49,264 nt of DNA from Ardenticatenaceae bacterium (GTDB lineage: Bacteria; Chloroflexota; Anaerolineae; Promineifilales; Promineifilaceae): contig JACKBV010000032.1 in the NCBI GenBank assembly GCA_020634315.1, positions 1 through 49,264 of the forward strand, in the 5' to 3' direction. Positions 16,636-25,093 of this stretch are shown here, one piece after another (within the stretch, counting starts at the first letter, position 1; the number at the start of each line of letters is the position of its first letter). Under the pieces are notes generated by a model. That model made no database searches. It had not been told where the DNA came from and saw nothing but the letters and a program-made list of their open reading frames with translations. Both the position numbers and the translations under genes were made by a program.

Positions 16636-18279
16636 CTACTCTTTACTGATCACCGAAGAACGCGGCACCCGGATGCTCACCTCTGTACCACCTTGCGGCG
16701 GGCGATTAAAGCGGATACGGCCGTTTAAATCATCTGCTACCAACGTCGTTGCCAGTTCCAGGCCCAATCCATAAGCACAGTCAGGTGGCATTCCCACGCC
16801 ATCATCACGTACAATGATAATCCATTCATCGGCAGAACGCCCTAACGAAACCTCAATATGCCCCATTGTGCCATGCTCTGAGACAAACGCATGTTCCAAC
16901 GCATTCTGCACCAATTCATTGACCACCAAGGTCAACGCCGTCGCCTCACGGCTGGGCAGCAGCAGTTGTTCGCCATAAACATGAATTGCTTCGACCCGGT
17001 TTGGCGAGAGCAGCGTCTCCGCAGTTGTGCGTGTAATTCGCTCCAGCACATCCTTCACATCTACCAGATGCAATCCTTTATCCGACAGAGCCTCATGCAC
17101 AGCGGCAATGCTGCGAATGCGATGAATGTTAATCTCAAGCACCTGTCGCGTGTTGAGCTTATCGGCATCTGGCAATTGCAACTGCATCAACATCGCCACC
17201 GTCTGCAAATTATTCTTGATACGATGATGCATCTCGCGCACAATGGCCGTGTTTGTCAGCAGCCGCGCATTTTCAATAGCCAACGCCGTCTGGTTTGCCA
17301 ATGTTGCCAGCAAAGATTGCTGTTCGTCTGTGAATTGGTGCGGAACGGCCGTATAACAAGCCAGCACCCCAATCACATGGTCGCGCACACTAAGCGGCAT
17401 ACACAGCAAAGAAACCAACCCCTCCTCCTGCGCCAATTCACCACCGATATAACGCGCATCAACACGTGCATCGGCAACATAAACCGGCGTACCGGTCAAG
17501 GCCACCTGCCCCAACACACCCATTCCCAACGGCAGCGGGGGGCGCTGCCGATACGGACGGCTGGCACGCCGCGCCGAATACAATTCCAGGTGTGTTTTAT
17601 CCTCATTCAGCAAATAAATAGCACAAACGGCCGCATCCATTACCTGTGCCGCCATTTGCGTCACCACATCCAAAATGTCATGCAAATATTGTGGTGATGT
17701 GACCACCTCGCTCACCTGTGCCAGCGCCCGCATCTCCTCAATCTGCCGTTTTTGTTTATCAAGAAGCTGCGCTTTCGCCAAAGCTCCCGCCGCTAACTCG
17801 CCAATCAAGGACACAATCTCAATCTCATCGTCTGTAAAGGTGTGCGGAGCCAAGGTCTGCACATTCATCGCCCCAATCGGCACCGCTTCCAATCGCAGCG
17901 GAATAGCCAGCAGCGACTGAAAAGCGCTCTCCTCTGCCTCATCAATGCGCTTAAAATGAGGATCATCTTGGGCATCAACCGCATACACCGGGCAGTTACA
18001 CTGCACGGCGTACCCCGTCATCCCTTCGCCCACGCGCAAGGTTGTGCGTCCCCAGGCACGCTTCGCCAGTCCGGTCGAAGCACGCAAACGCAGTTGTTCC
18101 CCGTCCGGGTCGAGCAAATAAATTGTGCAAGAATCGACGTGCATCACTTCCGTCGTCTTGCGTGCGATCAAATCCAGGGTGGAATCCAGGTCCCAGGTGG
18201 TACTCAGGGCACGAGCAATTTCACGCAAAGCGGCAAGCGCCTGCGGGCGGGTGGAATCGGTACGGGCAGTCAAGGCCAT
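16636..18279 (-). CDS. Sensor histidine kinase, GAF-GAF-HisKA_2-HATPase
   Basis: This is a 547-residue soluble kinase without membrane helices. Two GAF domains (about 25-170 and 205-340) should sense a small ligand. A HisKA_2-type phosphoacceptor helix follows (REMHHRIKNNLQTVAMLMQLQ, His at 351-352), then an HATPase domain with N-box VVNELVQNALEHA, G1 box RDDGVGMP and G2 box YGLGLELATTL. This HisKA_2 class usually pairs with ANTAR regulators, and one lies directly downstream. The gene is downstream of and in line with glnN. It probably phosphorylates the ANTAR regulator in response to a cytosolic nitrogen or redox cue. Confidence 0.92.
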   Translation of the reverse strand: MALTARTDSTRPQALAALREIARALSTTWDLDSTLDLIARKTTEVMHVDSCTIYLLDPDGEQLRLRASTGLAKRAWGRTTLRVGEGMTGYAVQCNCPVYAVDAQDDPHFKRIDEAEESAFQSLLAIPLRLEAVPIGAMNVQTLAPHTFTDDEIEIVSLIGELAAGALAKAQLLDKQKRQIEEMRALAQVSEVVTSPQYLHDILDVVTQMAAQVMDAAVCAIYLLNEDKTHLELYSARRASRPYRQRPPLPLGMGVLGQVALTGTPVYVADARVDARYIGGELAQEEGLVSLLCMPLSVRDHVIGVLACYTAVPHQFTDEQQSLLATLANQTALAIENARLLTNTAIVREMHHRIKNNLQTVAMLMQLQLPDADKLNTRQVLEINIHRIRSIAAVHEALSDKGLHLVDVKDVLERITRTTAETLLSPNRVEAIHVYGEQLLLPSREATALTLVVNELVQNALEHAFVSEHGTMGHIEVSLGRSADEWIIIVRDDGVGMPPDCAYGLGLELATTLVADDLNGRIRFNRPPQGGTEVSIRVPRSSVISKE

Positions 18280-18320
18280 ACCTGATATTTTGACATATTT
18301 AGCGGGGGATACAAGAGAGG

Positions 18321-18360
18321 ATATTGCGTATTACGCATGGCCACACGTAATACGCAATAT
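18321..18360. repeat. Palindromic spacer hairpin
   Basis: A 15-bp perfect stem, ATATTGCGTATTACG/CGTAATACGCAATAT, has a 10-base loop. It lies between glnN and the kinase gene. No T-run follows on the minus strand, so a simple terminator is doubtful. It resembles other GCGTATT-type palindromes near 28111 and 40961. Confidence 0.6.
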
Positions 18361-18374
18361 ACAAACAACACATT

Positions 18375-20546
18375 CTATTTAATAAACAACATTTCCTGGT
18401 AGGTTGGCAGCGGCCACAAATCGTCAGCTACCATCCCTTCCAAAGCGTCCGCATGAACACGCACAGCGAGCATAGCTGGCAAGATCGTGTCGCACATATA
18501 GTGTGCTTCCGCTTCCAAATCAGCAGCCTCATGACCAAGCAGCGAATCCAAAGCGGTCAAGCTCTCTTGCAAAGATGATACACAAGCCGATATTTTATCT
18601 AACGCAGATGAATCATATGCCACGCCGGCCGCTTTCAAGTTAGCGCAATTGGCAGCCAGTTCACTTTGATAACGAATGGCAGCCGGGTAAATCATGGTTC
18701 GTCCCATTTTCTGCGTGAGACGCGCTTCGACCTGAATGGCTTTGACATATTGCTCTAATTTAACTTCGAGACGGCTGGCTACTTCTCGCTTGCTGAGAAC
18801 GTTATATTTCCCAAACAGCTCAACAACCTCTGGGCTGGCTAAGGCAGGCAGCGCATCCACAGTGGTCCGCAAATTAGGCAGGCCACGCTCAAATTCAGCT
18901 TCTTTATGCCATGCGTCGGAATAGCCATCACCGTTGAAGATGATACGGCCGTGTTCATTCACAATCCCTTTCAGCAGCGCCAACACAGCCTCGTCGAAAT
19001 CTCCCTCAGCCCCTTCGAGCTTCGTCGCCACATAATCCAGCGATTCGGCGACAATGGTATTCAAGGCAATCAATGGCGAAGCAATAGATTGATCCGAACC
19101 AACCGCGCGGAATTCAAACTTGTTACCCGTGAAAGCCACCGGGCTGGTACGGTTACGGTCGCCAGCATGACGCGGCAGTGGCGGCAGCGTGTCCACACCA
19201 ATATTCAACACACCCTGCTGCTTCGAGGAGGTTGGCTTACCCGTCTTAATCTGCTCAAACACATCCGACAATTGATCGCCTAAAAAGATGGAGATGATCG
19301 CCGGGGGGGCTTCATTGGCGCCCAAACGATGGTCATTGCTGGCCGAGGCAATCATCGCCCGCAGCAGCGACGCATATTTATCCACAGCGCGAATGACAGC
19401 AGCGCAGAAAACGAGGAAGCGTTGGTTCTCATGCGGCGTATCACCCGGATCAAGCAAATTACCCAGGGTAGAATTGCCAAACGAGAAATTGACGTGTTTA
19501 CCGGAGCCGTTAACACCGGCAAATGGTTTTTCATGTGTCAGGCAAGCCAATCCATACTTAGCCGCCACGCGCTTCAGCGTTAGCATAACTAACTGCTGGT
19601 GGTCGGTGGCGACGTTGGCGTTCTCATATACCGGAGCCATTTCATACTGGCTGGGAGCCACTTCGTTGTGGCGTGTTTTCACCGGCACACCCAGCTTAAA
19701 CAGCTCACGTTCTGTTTCCAACATACAGGCCAACACCCGCTCCGGAATTGCGCCAAAGTAATGGTCATCAAATTCCTGCCCCTTCGGTGGCTTCGCCCCA
19801 AAAAGGGTACGGCCGGCCGTCAACAAATCCGGGCGTGCCAGATAAAAGTTCTGGTCAATCAAGAAATATTCCTGCTCTGGACCGGCCGTTGCCGTCACAA
19901 TTGCGCCATCATCATGCCCAAACAGCTTCAAGACACGCTGTGCCTGTTCGTTCAAAGCTTTCATGGAACGCAGCACAGGTGTTTTCTTGTCTAGCGCCTC
20001 GCCCGTCCAGGAAACAAATGCCGTTGGAATACAGAGCGTCGTCCCATTGGGATTTTCCAAAATGTAAGCCGGGCTGGTGACATCCCAAGCCGTATAGCCA
20101 CGCGCTTCAAATGTGGGGCGAATACCGCCGGTGGGGAAGCTGGAGCCGTCCGGTTCACCCTGGATCAGCTGTTCGCCGCTAAATTCGGCAATAGCGCTGC
20201 CATCACCATTGGGTGAAAGGAAACTGTCATGTTTTTCAGCGGTGAGGCCGGTCAGGGGGTAAAACACATGGGCATAGTGCGTTGCGCCCTTTTCAATTGC
20301 CCAATCTTTCATAGCAGCAGCGACAGCATCGGCCGTAGAAATATCCAGCATCTTCCCTTTGTTAATGGTATCCATCAGCGATTTATACACCGCCTTTGGC
20401 AGACGCTGCTTCATCACTTTGCTGTTAAACACATTAATCGCAAAAAGTTCGCTGGTCGGCGTCTCAGCGAAATTTAGCGGCGCAGAAATAGGCTGATAAT
20501 TAACAACGGCCGATATTGCTTTTAGTCGTGATTCATTTCCACTCAT
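18375..20546 (-). CDS. glnN: Glutamine synthetase type III
   Basis: GSIII makes glutamine from glutamate, ammonia and ATP. The 723-residue length fits type III (about 700-730) and not types I or II (about 350-470). Recognisable segments are FYPLTGLTAEKHDSFL, TAGPEQEYFLID (metal-binding Glu), KTRHNEVAPSQYEMAPVYENAN, the catalytic HEKPFAGVNGSGKHVNFSF and SNDHRLGANEAPPAIISIFLG. The ATG at 20546 is preferred; AGGAG lies 11 bases upstream, and a GTG at 20558 would be too close to it. The ammonium transporter lies just upstream on the same strand and is likely in the same operon. Confidence 0.95.
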   Translation of the reverse strand: MSGNESRLKAISAVVNYQPISAPLNFAETPTSELFAINVFNSKVMKQRLPKAVYKSLMDTINKGKMLDISTADAVAAAMKDWAIEKGATHYAHVFYPLTGLTAEKHDSFLSPNGDGSAIAEFSGEQLIQGEPDGSSFPTGGIRPTFEARGYTAWDVTSPAYILENPNGTTLCIPTAFVSWTGEALDKKTPVLRSMKALNEQAQRVLKLFGHDDGAIVTATAGPEQEYFLIDQNFYLARPDLLTAGRTLFGAKPPKGQEFDDHYFGAIPERVLACMLETERELFKLGVPVKTRHNEVAPSQYEMAPVYENANVATDHQQLVMLTLKRVAAKYGLACLTHEKPFAGVNGSGKHVNFSFGNSTLGNLLDPGDTPHENQRFLVFCAAVIRAVDKYASLLRAMIASASNDHRLGANEAPPAIISIFLGDQLSDVFEQIKTGKPTSSKQQGVLNIGVDTLPPLPRHAGDRNRTSPVAFTGNKFEFRAVGSDQSIASPLIALNTIVAESLDYVATKLEGAEGDFDEAVLALLKGIVNEHGRIIFNGDGYSDAWHKEAEFERGLPNLRTTVDALPALASPEVVELFGKYNVLSKREVASRLEVKLEQYVKAIQVEARLTQKMGRTMIYPAAIRYQSELAANCANLKAAGVAYDSSALDKISACVSSLQESLTALDSLLGHEAADLEAEAHYMCDTILPAMLAVRVHADALEGMVADDLWPLPTYQEMLFIK

Positions 20547-20614
20547 TTTTCTGTACACTCCTAGGTATGGTATAGTTTAGGTGGCTTGGGTAGGGTGCAA
20601 ATCTTCTCAAGTCA

Positions 20615-20647
20615 GGCCCGACCTGTTCCTCACAAACAGGCCGGGCC
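20615..20647 (-). promoter_or_regulatory. Hairpin between amtB and glnN
   Basis: An inverted repeat, GGCCCG-A-CCTGTT / AACAGG-C-CGGGCC, has a 7-base loop and one mismatch. The T-run after it on the minus strand is weak. It may be a partial terminator or a processing site that sets the ratio of amtB to glnN message. Confidence 0.5.
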
Positions 20648-20665
20648 AATCTCTTTTCAGCCGCG

Positions 20666-22036
20666 TTAATCGGTCGGTGCGGGCAAGACGTCTTTCATTA
20701 TAGGGGCATCACTTTCAAGTCCATACCCGGTAAATTCAGGATAGGAGCCAATGCCATGGTAGGCCATGTCGATACCGGCTACTTCGACAGCGGCAGGTAC
20801 GCGCAAACCGATGATTTTGTCGATGGCGTAGAACATGCCAAAGGCCAAAGGCAATGTCCAGGCGGTGCAGGCCAACAGCCCGACGAGCTGCACACCCAGC
20901 TGTGCAAAACCGCCACCATGCAGCAAACCAACGCCATCTACAGCCCAAATACCAACAGCCAATGTACCGAAGATGCCGTTCAGACCATGTACGGGGAAGG
21001 CACCAACAGGATCGTCGATCTTCAGTTTTTCCATGAGATCCACGCCAAAGTAGCTGATGGCTCCGGCAATTGCGCCAATCGTCAGGGCACCCATGGGGGT
21101 GACAAACGCACAGGGCGCTGTGATAGCAACCAACCCGCCCAACGCACCATTGAAAGCCATGCTAACGTCCCATTTACGGGTGAAGGCATAAGCCAGGAAC
21201 ATGGCGACGATGGCGCCTGTGGTGGCGGCAAAGTCGGTGGTGACGACGATGAGCGAGATGGCGCCGGGTTCGGCATTTAGCTGGCTGCCAGGATTAAAGC
21301 CAAACCAACCCAGCCACAAAATGAAGGTGCCGAGAGCAGCCAGGGAGATGTTATGGCCGCGAATGGTATGACCAAATTTCTTGTCTTTCCGTTTGCCCAT
21401 CAAAATGGTACCGGCTAAACCGACGTAAGCGCCGACCAGATGGACAACGGAGGAACCGGCGAAATCCATGTAACCTAATTCAGAGAGCCAACCGCCACCC
21501 CAGACCCAGTGTCCGAAGATGGGGTAAATGATCAGACCGGTGAAAAAGCTGTATGCCAGGTCTGCTTTGAAGTCGGTGCGTTCGGCCATTAACCCGGAAG
21601 CGATGGTCGAAGCAGCCGCACAAAAGGCGAATTGGAAGAAGAAGAAGGCGAGGGTTGGAATGGTTAGACCAGGGTAAACCTCTGGCATTCCCTGGAGGAA
21701 GAACCATTCTGTGCCAAAAAAGCCATTACCAGAACCAAACATGAGGCCAAAGCCGAGAAAGATAAAGCCCATGGTTGTCATGGTGGTATCCATCAAGTTT
21801 TCGGCCATGATGTTTACAACGTTTTTGGAGCGGACGAAGCCTGCTTCCAAAAAGCCAAACCCTGCTTGCATGAAGAAGACCAGGAAGGCTGCAATGAGAA
21901 CCCAAACTGTGTCTACGGCGCTAACGGCCGTTTCACTTTCCTGAGCAAACGCCGTTTTCGCAAACCCCAAAACCAGGATCATGGCAAGCAATGCGTTTAT
22001 TAAACGTCGAATTATCCGCATATTCCCTTTCATCAT
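20666..22036 (-). CDS. amtB: Ammonium transporter
   Basis: This Amt-family channel brings ammonium across the membrane. The 456-residue protein has a signal-like N-terminus (LINALLAMILVLGFAKTAFA) and eleven expected membrane helices. Typical segments include FFMQAGFGFLEAGFVRSKNVVNI, GASHW-region equivalents (GSSVVHLVGAYVGLAGTILMG) and GPVGAFPVHG-like VGAFPVHGLNGIFGTLAVG, which carry the pore residues. Two adjacent ATGs (22036 and 22033) follow GGAGGAAA. No glnK-type PII gene is near, which is less usual. It precedes glnN on the same strand and has a promoter and a hairpin leader upstream. Confidence 0.95.
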   Translation of the reverse strand: MMKGNMRIIRRLINALLAMILVLGFAKTAFAQESETAVSAVDTVWVLIAAFLVFFMQAGFGFLEAGFVRSKNVVNIMAENLMDTTMTTMGFIFLGFGLMFGSGNGFFGTEWFFLQGMPEVYPGLTIPTLAFFFFQFAFCAAASTIASGLMAERTDFKADLAYSFFTGLIIYPIFGHWVWGGGWLSELGYMDFAGSSVVHLVGAYVGLAGTILMGKRKDKKFGHTIRGHNISLAALGTFILWLGWFGFNPGSQLNAEPGAISLIVVTTDFAATTGAIVAMFLAYAFTRKWDVSMAFNGALGGLVAITAPCAFVTPMGALTIGAIAGAISYFGVDLMEKLKIDDPVGAFPVHGLNGIFGTLAVGIWAVDGVGLLHGGGFAQLGVQLVGLLACTAWTLPLAFGMFYAIDKIIGLRVPAAVEVAGIDMAYHGIGSYPEFTGYGLESDAPIMKDVLPAPTD

Positions 22037-22159
22037 TTTCCTCCGTTGAGCGAATCCTCTTCACTTGCTTTAGATGTTGTGATGTTACTTGTTCGATGAT
22101 TACAGAGTCTGTTGGCCTGTGTAACAGAATCGTTTGGCGCCAAAATCCTACAAACACAA

Positions 22160-22205
22160 AAGACGCCTTCACACAACCAATTTTGATTGGCGTGGAAGGC
22201 GTCTT
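22160..22205 (-). promoter_or_regulatory. Long hairpin with T-run in the amtB leader (possible attenuator)
   Basis: On the minus strand an 11-bp stem (AAGACGCCTTC/GAAGGCGTCTT) continues inward, with small bulges, through a 3-bp and a 5-bp stem to a 4-base loop. TTTTGTGTTT follows. It lies about 125 bases upstream of the amtB start and downstream of the predicted promoter, so it could stop transcription inside the leader. Confidence 0.6.
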
Positions 22206-22243
22206 GGCCTTAAAAATGTATCCTGTTGTTTGCTCGGAACCTG

Positions 22244-22272
22244 ATTTTAATTACTTTTAACAGGTCTCTCAA
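22244..22272 (-). promoter_or_regulatory. Sigma-70-type promoter for amtB
   Basis: On the minus strand TTGAGA (22272-22267) is followed by a 17-base spacer and TAAAAT (22249-22244). The start point would be near 22237, leaving a leader of about 200 bases. Confidence 0.6.
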
Positions 22273-22508
22273 ACTTAATGACCATACTACGGGCTTTTCT
22301 CATCTTTCGCAAAGTGTATTTTGTGAGAAAATGTAGAGAAGTGATTGTGCAGTGTGACTAAGGGGTGGGAGAAACGAATGAGCAGGACGGGCATGACCCG
22401 AAGAGGGTGACAGCCGAAACATCGTCTTGTACAATGTTTTTCACAAATGTATCGGTTTCCCCGTTTGGTTTGACCAAACTGTTATTGCCAAGACAAGATA
22501 GGTCTTCT

Positions 22509-23165
22509 ATGAACATTTTCGCGGGTGATCCCATAATGGAAATGGCGCGATGGGCCGTTATAGGGCAGCTAACGGCCGGAATTCTCCACGAGATCAATAA
22601 TCCAATGCAAGCGGTACGTGGCGCAGCCAGCCTGGGTTTGGAGGAGTTAGATGATCCAGAGGCGCTGAGCATGTATTTGGATCTGACGCTGCGCGAAACG
22701 GAGCGTGTCGTGACGATCATTGAGCGCACGCGGCGTGTGTATCGCACGGAAACGCAATTACCAACGGCCGTTAACATCCATTACCTGTTAAATGAGATTT
22801 TACACCTGACACAGAAAGGGATGGTGCGCAAAAATGTAAACGTGGAAGTGGCAAGCGCGGAAAATTTGCCCTTGTTTACGGCCGTTTTCGGTGAAATCGC
22901 CCTCGCCCTCCTCTGCCCATTGCTGCAAATGAGCAATGCCATTGCGGAAGCAGGCGGCGGCGCATTACAAATCAGCGCCACCGATGACGGGCAGCAAATC
23001 GTCATTGATCTGAAAACGAGCAGTGTGCCCATGCCGGACAGCGGTTTTTTCTTAATCTTGTGCCCCAAAATTGTGGCCGCTTATGGGGGAGAAGTGCAGC
23101 AAAAACAGGTGGGGGCAGAGGCCATTATTCACATTACACTGCCCGTCCAGACAAACAGGGATTGA
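22509..23165 (+). CDS. Histidine kinase-like protein with degenerate ATPase domain
   Basis: From the ATG at 22509 this gives 218 residues. Early on it has the phosphoacceptor signature MARWAVIGQLTAGILHEINNPMQAVRGA, with the usual His. The C-terminal region aligns in shape with an HATPase domain (ending FLILCPKIVAAYGGEVQQKQ...IHITLP). The expected DxGxG and GxGLGL boxes are not there, and the N-box (EIALALLCPLLQMSNAIAE) is weak. It may dimerise or act as a phosphotransfer protein rather than use ATP. The frame is open upstream to a GTG at 22365, but that stretch looks unlike any domain. The response regulator gene starts 3 bases after its stop. Confidence 0.65.
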   Translation: MNIFAGDPIMEMARWAVIGQLTAGILHEINNPMQAVRGAASLGLEELDDPEALSMYLDLTLRETERVVTIIERTRRVYRTETQLPTAVNIHYLLNEILHLTQKGMVRKNVNVEVASAENLPLFTAVFGEIALALLCPLLQMSNAIAEAGGGALQISATDDGQQIVIDLKTSSVPMPDSGFFLILCPKIVAAYGGEVQQKQVGAEAIIHITLPVQTNRD

Positions 23166-23168
23166 GAT

Positions 23169-23957
23169 ATGGATGACCATATTTTGATTATTGACGATGA
23201 GGCCAGCATCCGCTTTACCCTGGAACGCGCACTGCGCCGCGAAGGATATGCGTTAACGGCCGTTGCGTCTGGGCGCGAAGCACTGCAAAAATTGACAGAA
23301 ACGACCTATGACCTGCTGCTGCTGGACTTACATCTGGGCGAGGTCAATGGGTTGCAAATTTTGCATGCCGCGCGGCAGCGGGATGAAGATGTTGTGGTCA
23401 TTATTTTGACGGGGCAAGGATCATTGGAAACGGCCGTTGAAGCCCTGCGTCTGGGCGCTTTCGACTATCTGTTCAAGCCTGCCTTGCCAGATGTGATCCG
23501 CCAGCGTGTGCAGGCGGGGCTGCGCAAACGGCAGCGTGCACGGCAGCGGCGGCACATTTTGCAGCAAATTGATGCGCTGCGCCGCGCCTTGCAACAGCTC
23601 GACGAAGAAGAAAATTCCCCAACGCACGCGATGGCACAGGAAAACGGCCGTTTTCTGCGCAGCGGCCCACTCGTCATTGATCGTCATCATCGCGTGGTGA
23701 CACTGTATGGAGATTTGTTAGACCTGACCACAACAGAATTCGACCTCCTGGCCTGCCTGGTAGAAGCAGCCCCACAACCCGTCTCGGCGCAAATTTTGTT
23801 GCAGCAAGCACTCAAATTAGACGGTGACAAATTTGAAGCACGCGAAACCATTAAATGGCATATTCATCACCTGCGCCGCAAAATCGAACCCGACCCAACC
23901 CAGCCCCGTTTCATCAAAACTGTTCGCTACAAAGGATATTTTTGGAGTAGTGAATAG
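23169..23957 (+). CDS. Response regulator, OmpR/PhoB type
   Basis: The 262-residue protein has a receiver domain (about 3-120: IIDDEAS, acceptor Asp in LLLLDLHLGEVNG, FDYLFKP), a basic and coiled linker (about 120-160), and a winged-helix DNA-binding domain (about 165-260: LVIDRHHRVVTLYGDLLDLTTTEFDLLACLV, then TIKWHIHHLRRKIEPDPTQPRFIKTVRYKGYFW). It should activate or repress promoters when phosphorylated. It directly follows the degenerate kinase and heads the roadblock/GTPase block. The linker is longer than in most OmpR proteins. Confidence 0.92.
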   Translation: MDDHILIIDDEASIRFTLERALRREGYALTAVASGREALQKLTETTYDLLLLDLHLGEVNGLQILHAARQRDEDVVVIILTGQGSLETAVEALRLGAFDYLFKPALPDVIRQRVQAGLRKRQRARQRRHILQQIDALRRALQQLDEEENSPTHAMAQENGRFLRSGPLVIDRHHRVVTLYGDLLDLTTTEFDLLACLVEAAPQPVSAQILLQQALKLDGDKFEARETIKWHIHHLRRKIEPDPTQPRFIKTVRYKGYFWSSE

Positions 23958-24069
23958 GTAGCATGTACTAACAAAAACGGCCGTTTCCCAACCTACGCCA
24001 ACCTTTCCCAACCGCACACAACCCAATACGCTGGTATCGTACTTCTAGTCGGAACAAGGACAGAGAAGT
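23958..24069. other. Spacer with an AACGGCCGTT palindrome
   Basis: This 112-base spacer contains AAAAACGGCCGTTTCC near 23972-23987, one of the few copies of the iterated palindrome outside a gene. A ribosome-binding site (AAGGACAGAGAAGT) precedes the next ATG. Confidence 0.6.
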
Positions 24070-25089
24070 ATGAACAAACAGCGAATCTTAATTGTGGACG
24101 ACGAAGAATCCGTTTTGTTCGTCCTCAAAAACAGCCTGCGCAAACTGGGCGACCAGTTTCAAATAGTTACCGCCACCGATGGGTTTCGCGCCCTCGAACA
24201 TCTGCGGCAAATGCCATTTGATCTGGTTGTCACAGACTATCGTATGCATGGGATGGATGGCTTACAACTTCTCGTCGCCATCCATGACATCCAGCCGAAA
24301 ACACGCGTCATCCTCATCACCGCCTATGGCAATGAAGCGCTGCAATCAGAAGCAAAACGGCTGCAAGCGTATCGTTACCTGACCAAACCATTGGACATCG
24401 GCGTTTTCCGCCAGATTGTGCAAGAAGCGTTACGCGGCGAAGTGGCTGTCAGCCGACCGGGCATTTTGATTTTGTCCGATCAACGTTATCGGCAGGCATT
24501 GGCCTTGCTGACAGACCTGCGCGGCGAAGTGGGGGCCAGATGCATTATCCTCACCGATGCCAACGGGCAAACGATTGCCCAGGTCGGCGATGTGGCGGAT
24601 CTGCATGTCGCGGAAATCGCCTCCCTGCTCAGCGGCGGCATGGCCACGCTGCAAGCAGCCGGACAGGCGTTGGATCAAGACAGCAATGCCATCAATCTCT
24701 CTTACCGCGAGGGAAAACGTGACAATTTGTATGCCATCAATATTGGGCAGCAGCTTTTGCTCATTCTCGTCATCGAGAACAGCGCTTACAGCAGTCGCCT
24801 TGGTTCGGTGTGGTATTACGCCCGGCAAACGGCCGTTTCCCTGCGCCAAACACTCGGCGAGGCAGAATATGCCACCGCCCCCCAAATATTTGATGAAGAC
24901 ATGAATCAAGCCTTTTCCGATGAATTAGACAAATTATTTGGCGATGATGATGACACAGACCTCTGGGAAGATGCGCCAACAAACACACCATCACAACCAG
25001 CGTCCGCACAACCACCTGGCAAACTCATGAACTTCGCCGACGCCATCGCCGCCGGTCTAATCCCCGGCAGCGCCATAGAACAGGAGTAA
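24070..25089 (+). CDS. Response regulator fused to a roadblock/LC7-like domain
   Basis: The 339-residue protein begins with a receiver domain (about 5-125: ILIVDDEES, acceptor Asp in DLVVTDYRMHGMDGL, YLTKPLD). A second alpha/beta domain follows (about 135-270: PGILILSDQRYRQALALLTDLRGEVGARCIILTDANGQTIAQVG...), which resembles a roadblock/LC7 fold. The C-terminal 70 residues are very acidic and low in complexity (DELDKLFGDDDDTDLWED). It contains no DNA-binding domain. It probably links phosphorylation to the GTPase encoded two genes on. The next gene starts 4 bases after its stop. Confidence 0.8.
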   Translation: MNKQRILIVDDEESVLFVLKNSLRKLGDQFQIVTATDGFRALEHLRQMPFDLVVTDYRMHGMDGLQLLVAIHDIQPKTRVILITAYGNEALQSEAKRLQAYRYLTKPLDIGVFRQIVQEALRGEVAVSRPGILILSDQRYRQALALLTDLRGEVGARCIILTDANGQTIAQVGDVADLHVAEIASLLSGGMATLQAAGQALDQDSNAINLSYREGKRDNLYAINIGQQLLLILVIENSAYSSRLGSVWYYARQTAVSLRQTLGEAEYATAPQIFDEDMNQAFSDELDKLFGDDDDTDLWEDAPTNTPSQPASAQPPGKLMNFADAIAAGLIPGSAIEQE

Positions 25090-25093
25090 TGGT

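Noticed and set aside
16891..17697. Plus-strand open frame of 268 codons
   Set aside because: It is antisense to the GAF-HisKA_2 kinase and rich in His, Gln and Arg, as expected for the reverse of a GAF coding region.
20615..22205. Classical twin-hexaloop ANTAR target in the amtB or glnN leaders
   Set aside because: The loops I can draw have 4, 7 or 9 bases and lack the A-at-1, G-at-4 pattern. The regulatory link is kept only as a context-based idea.
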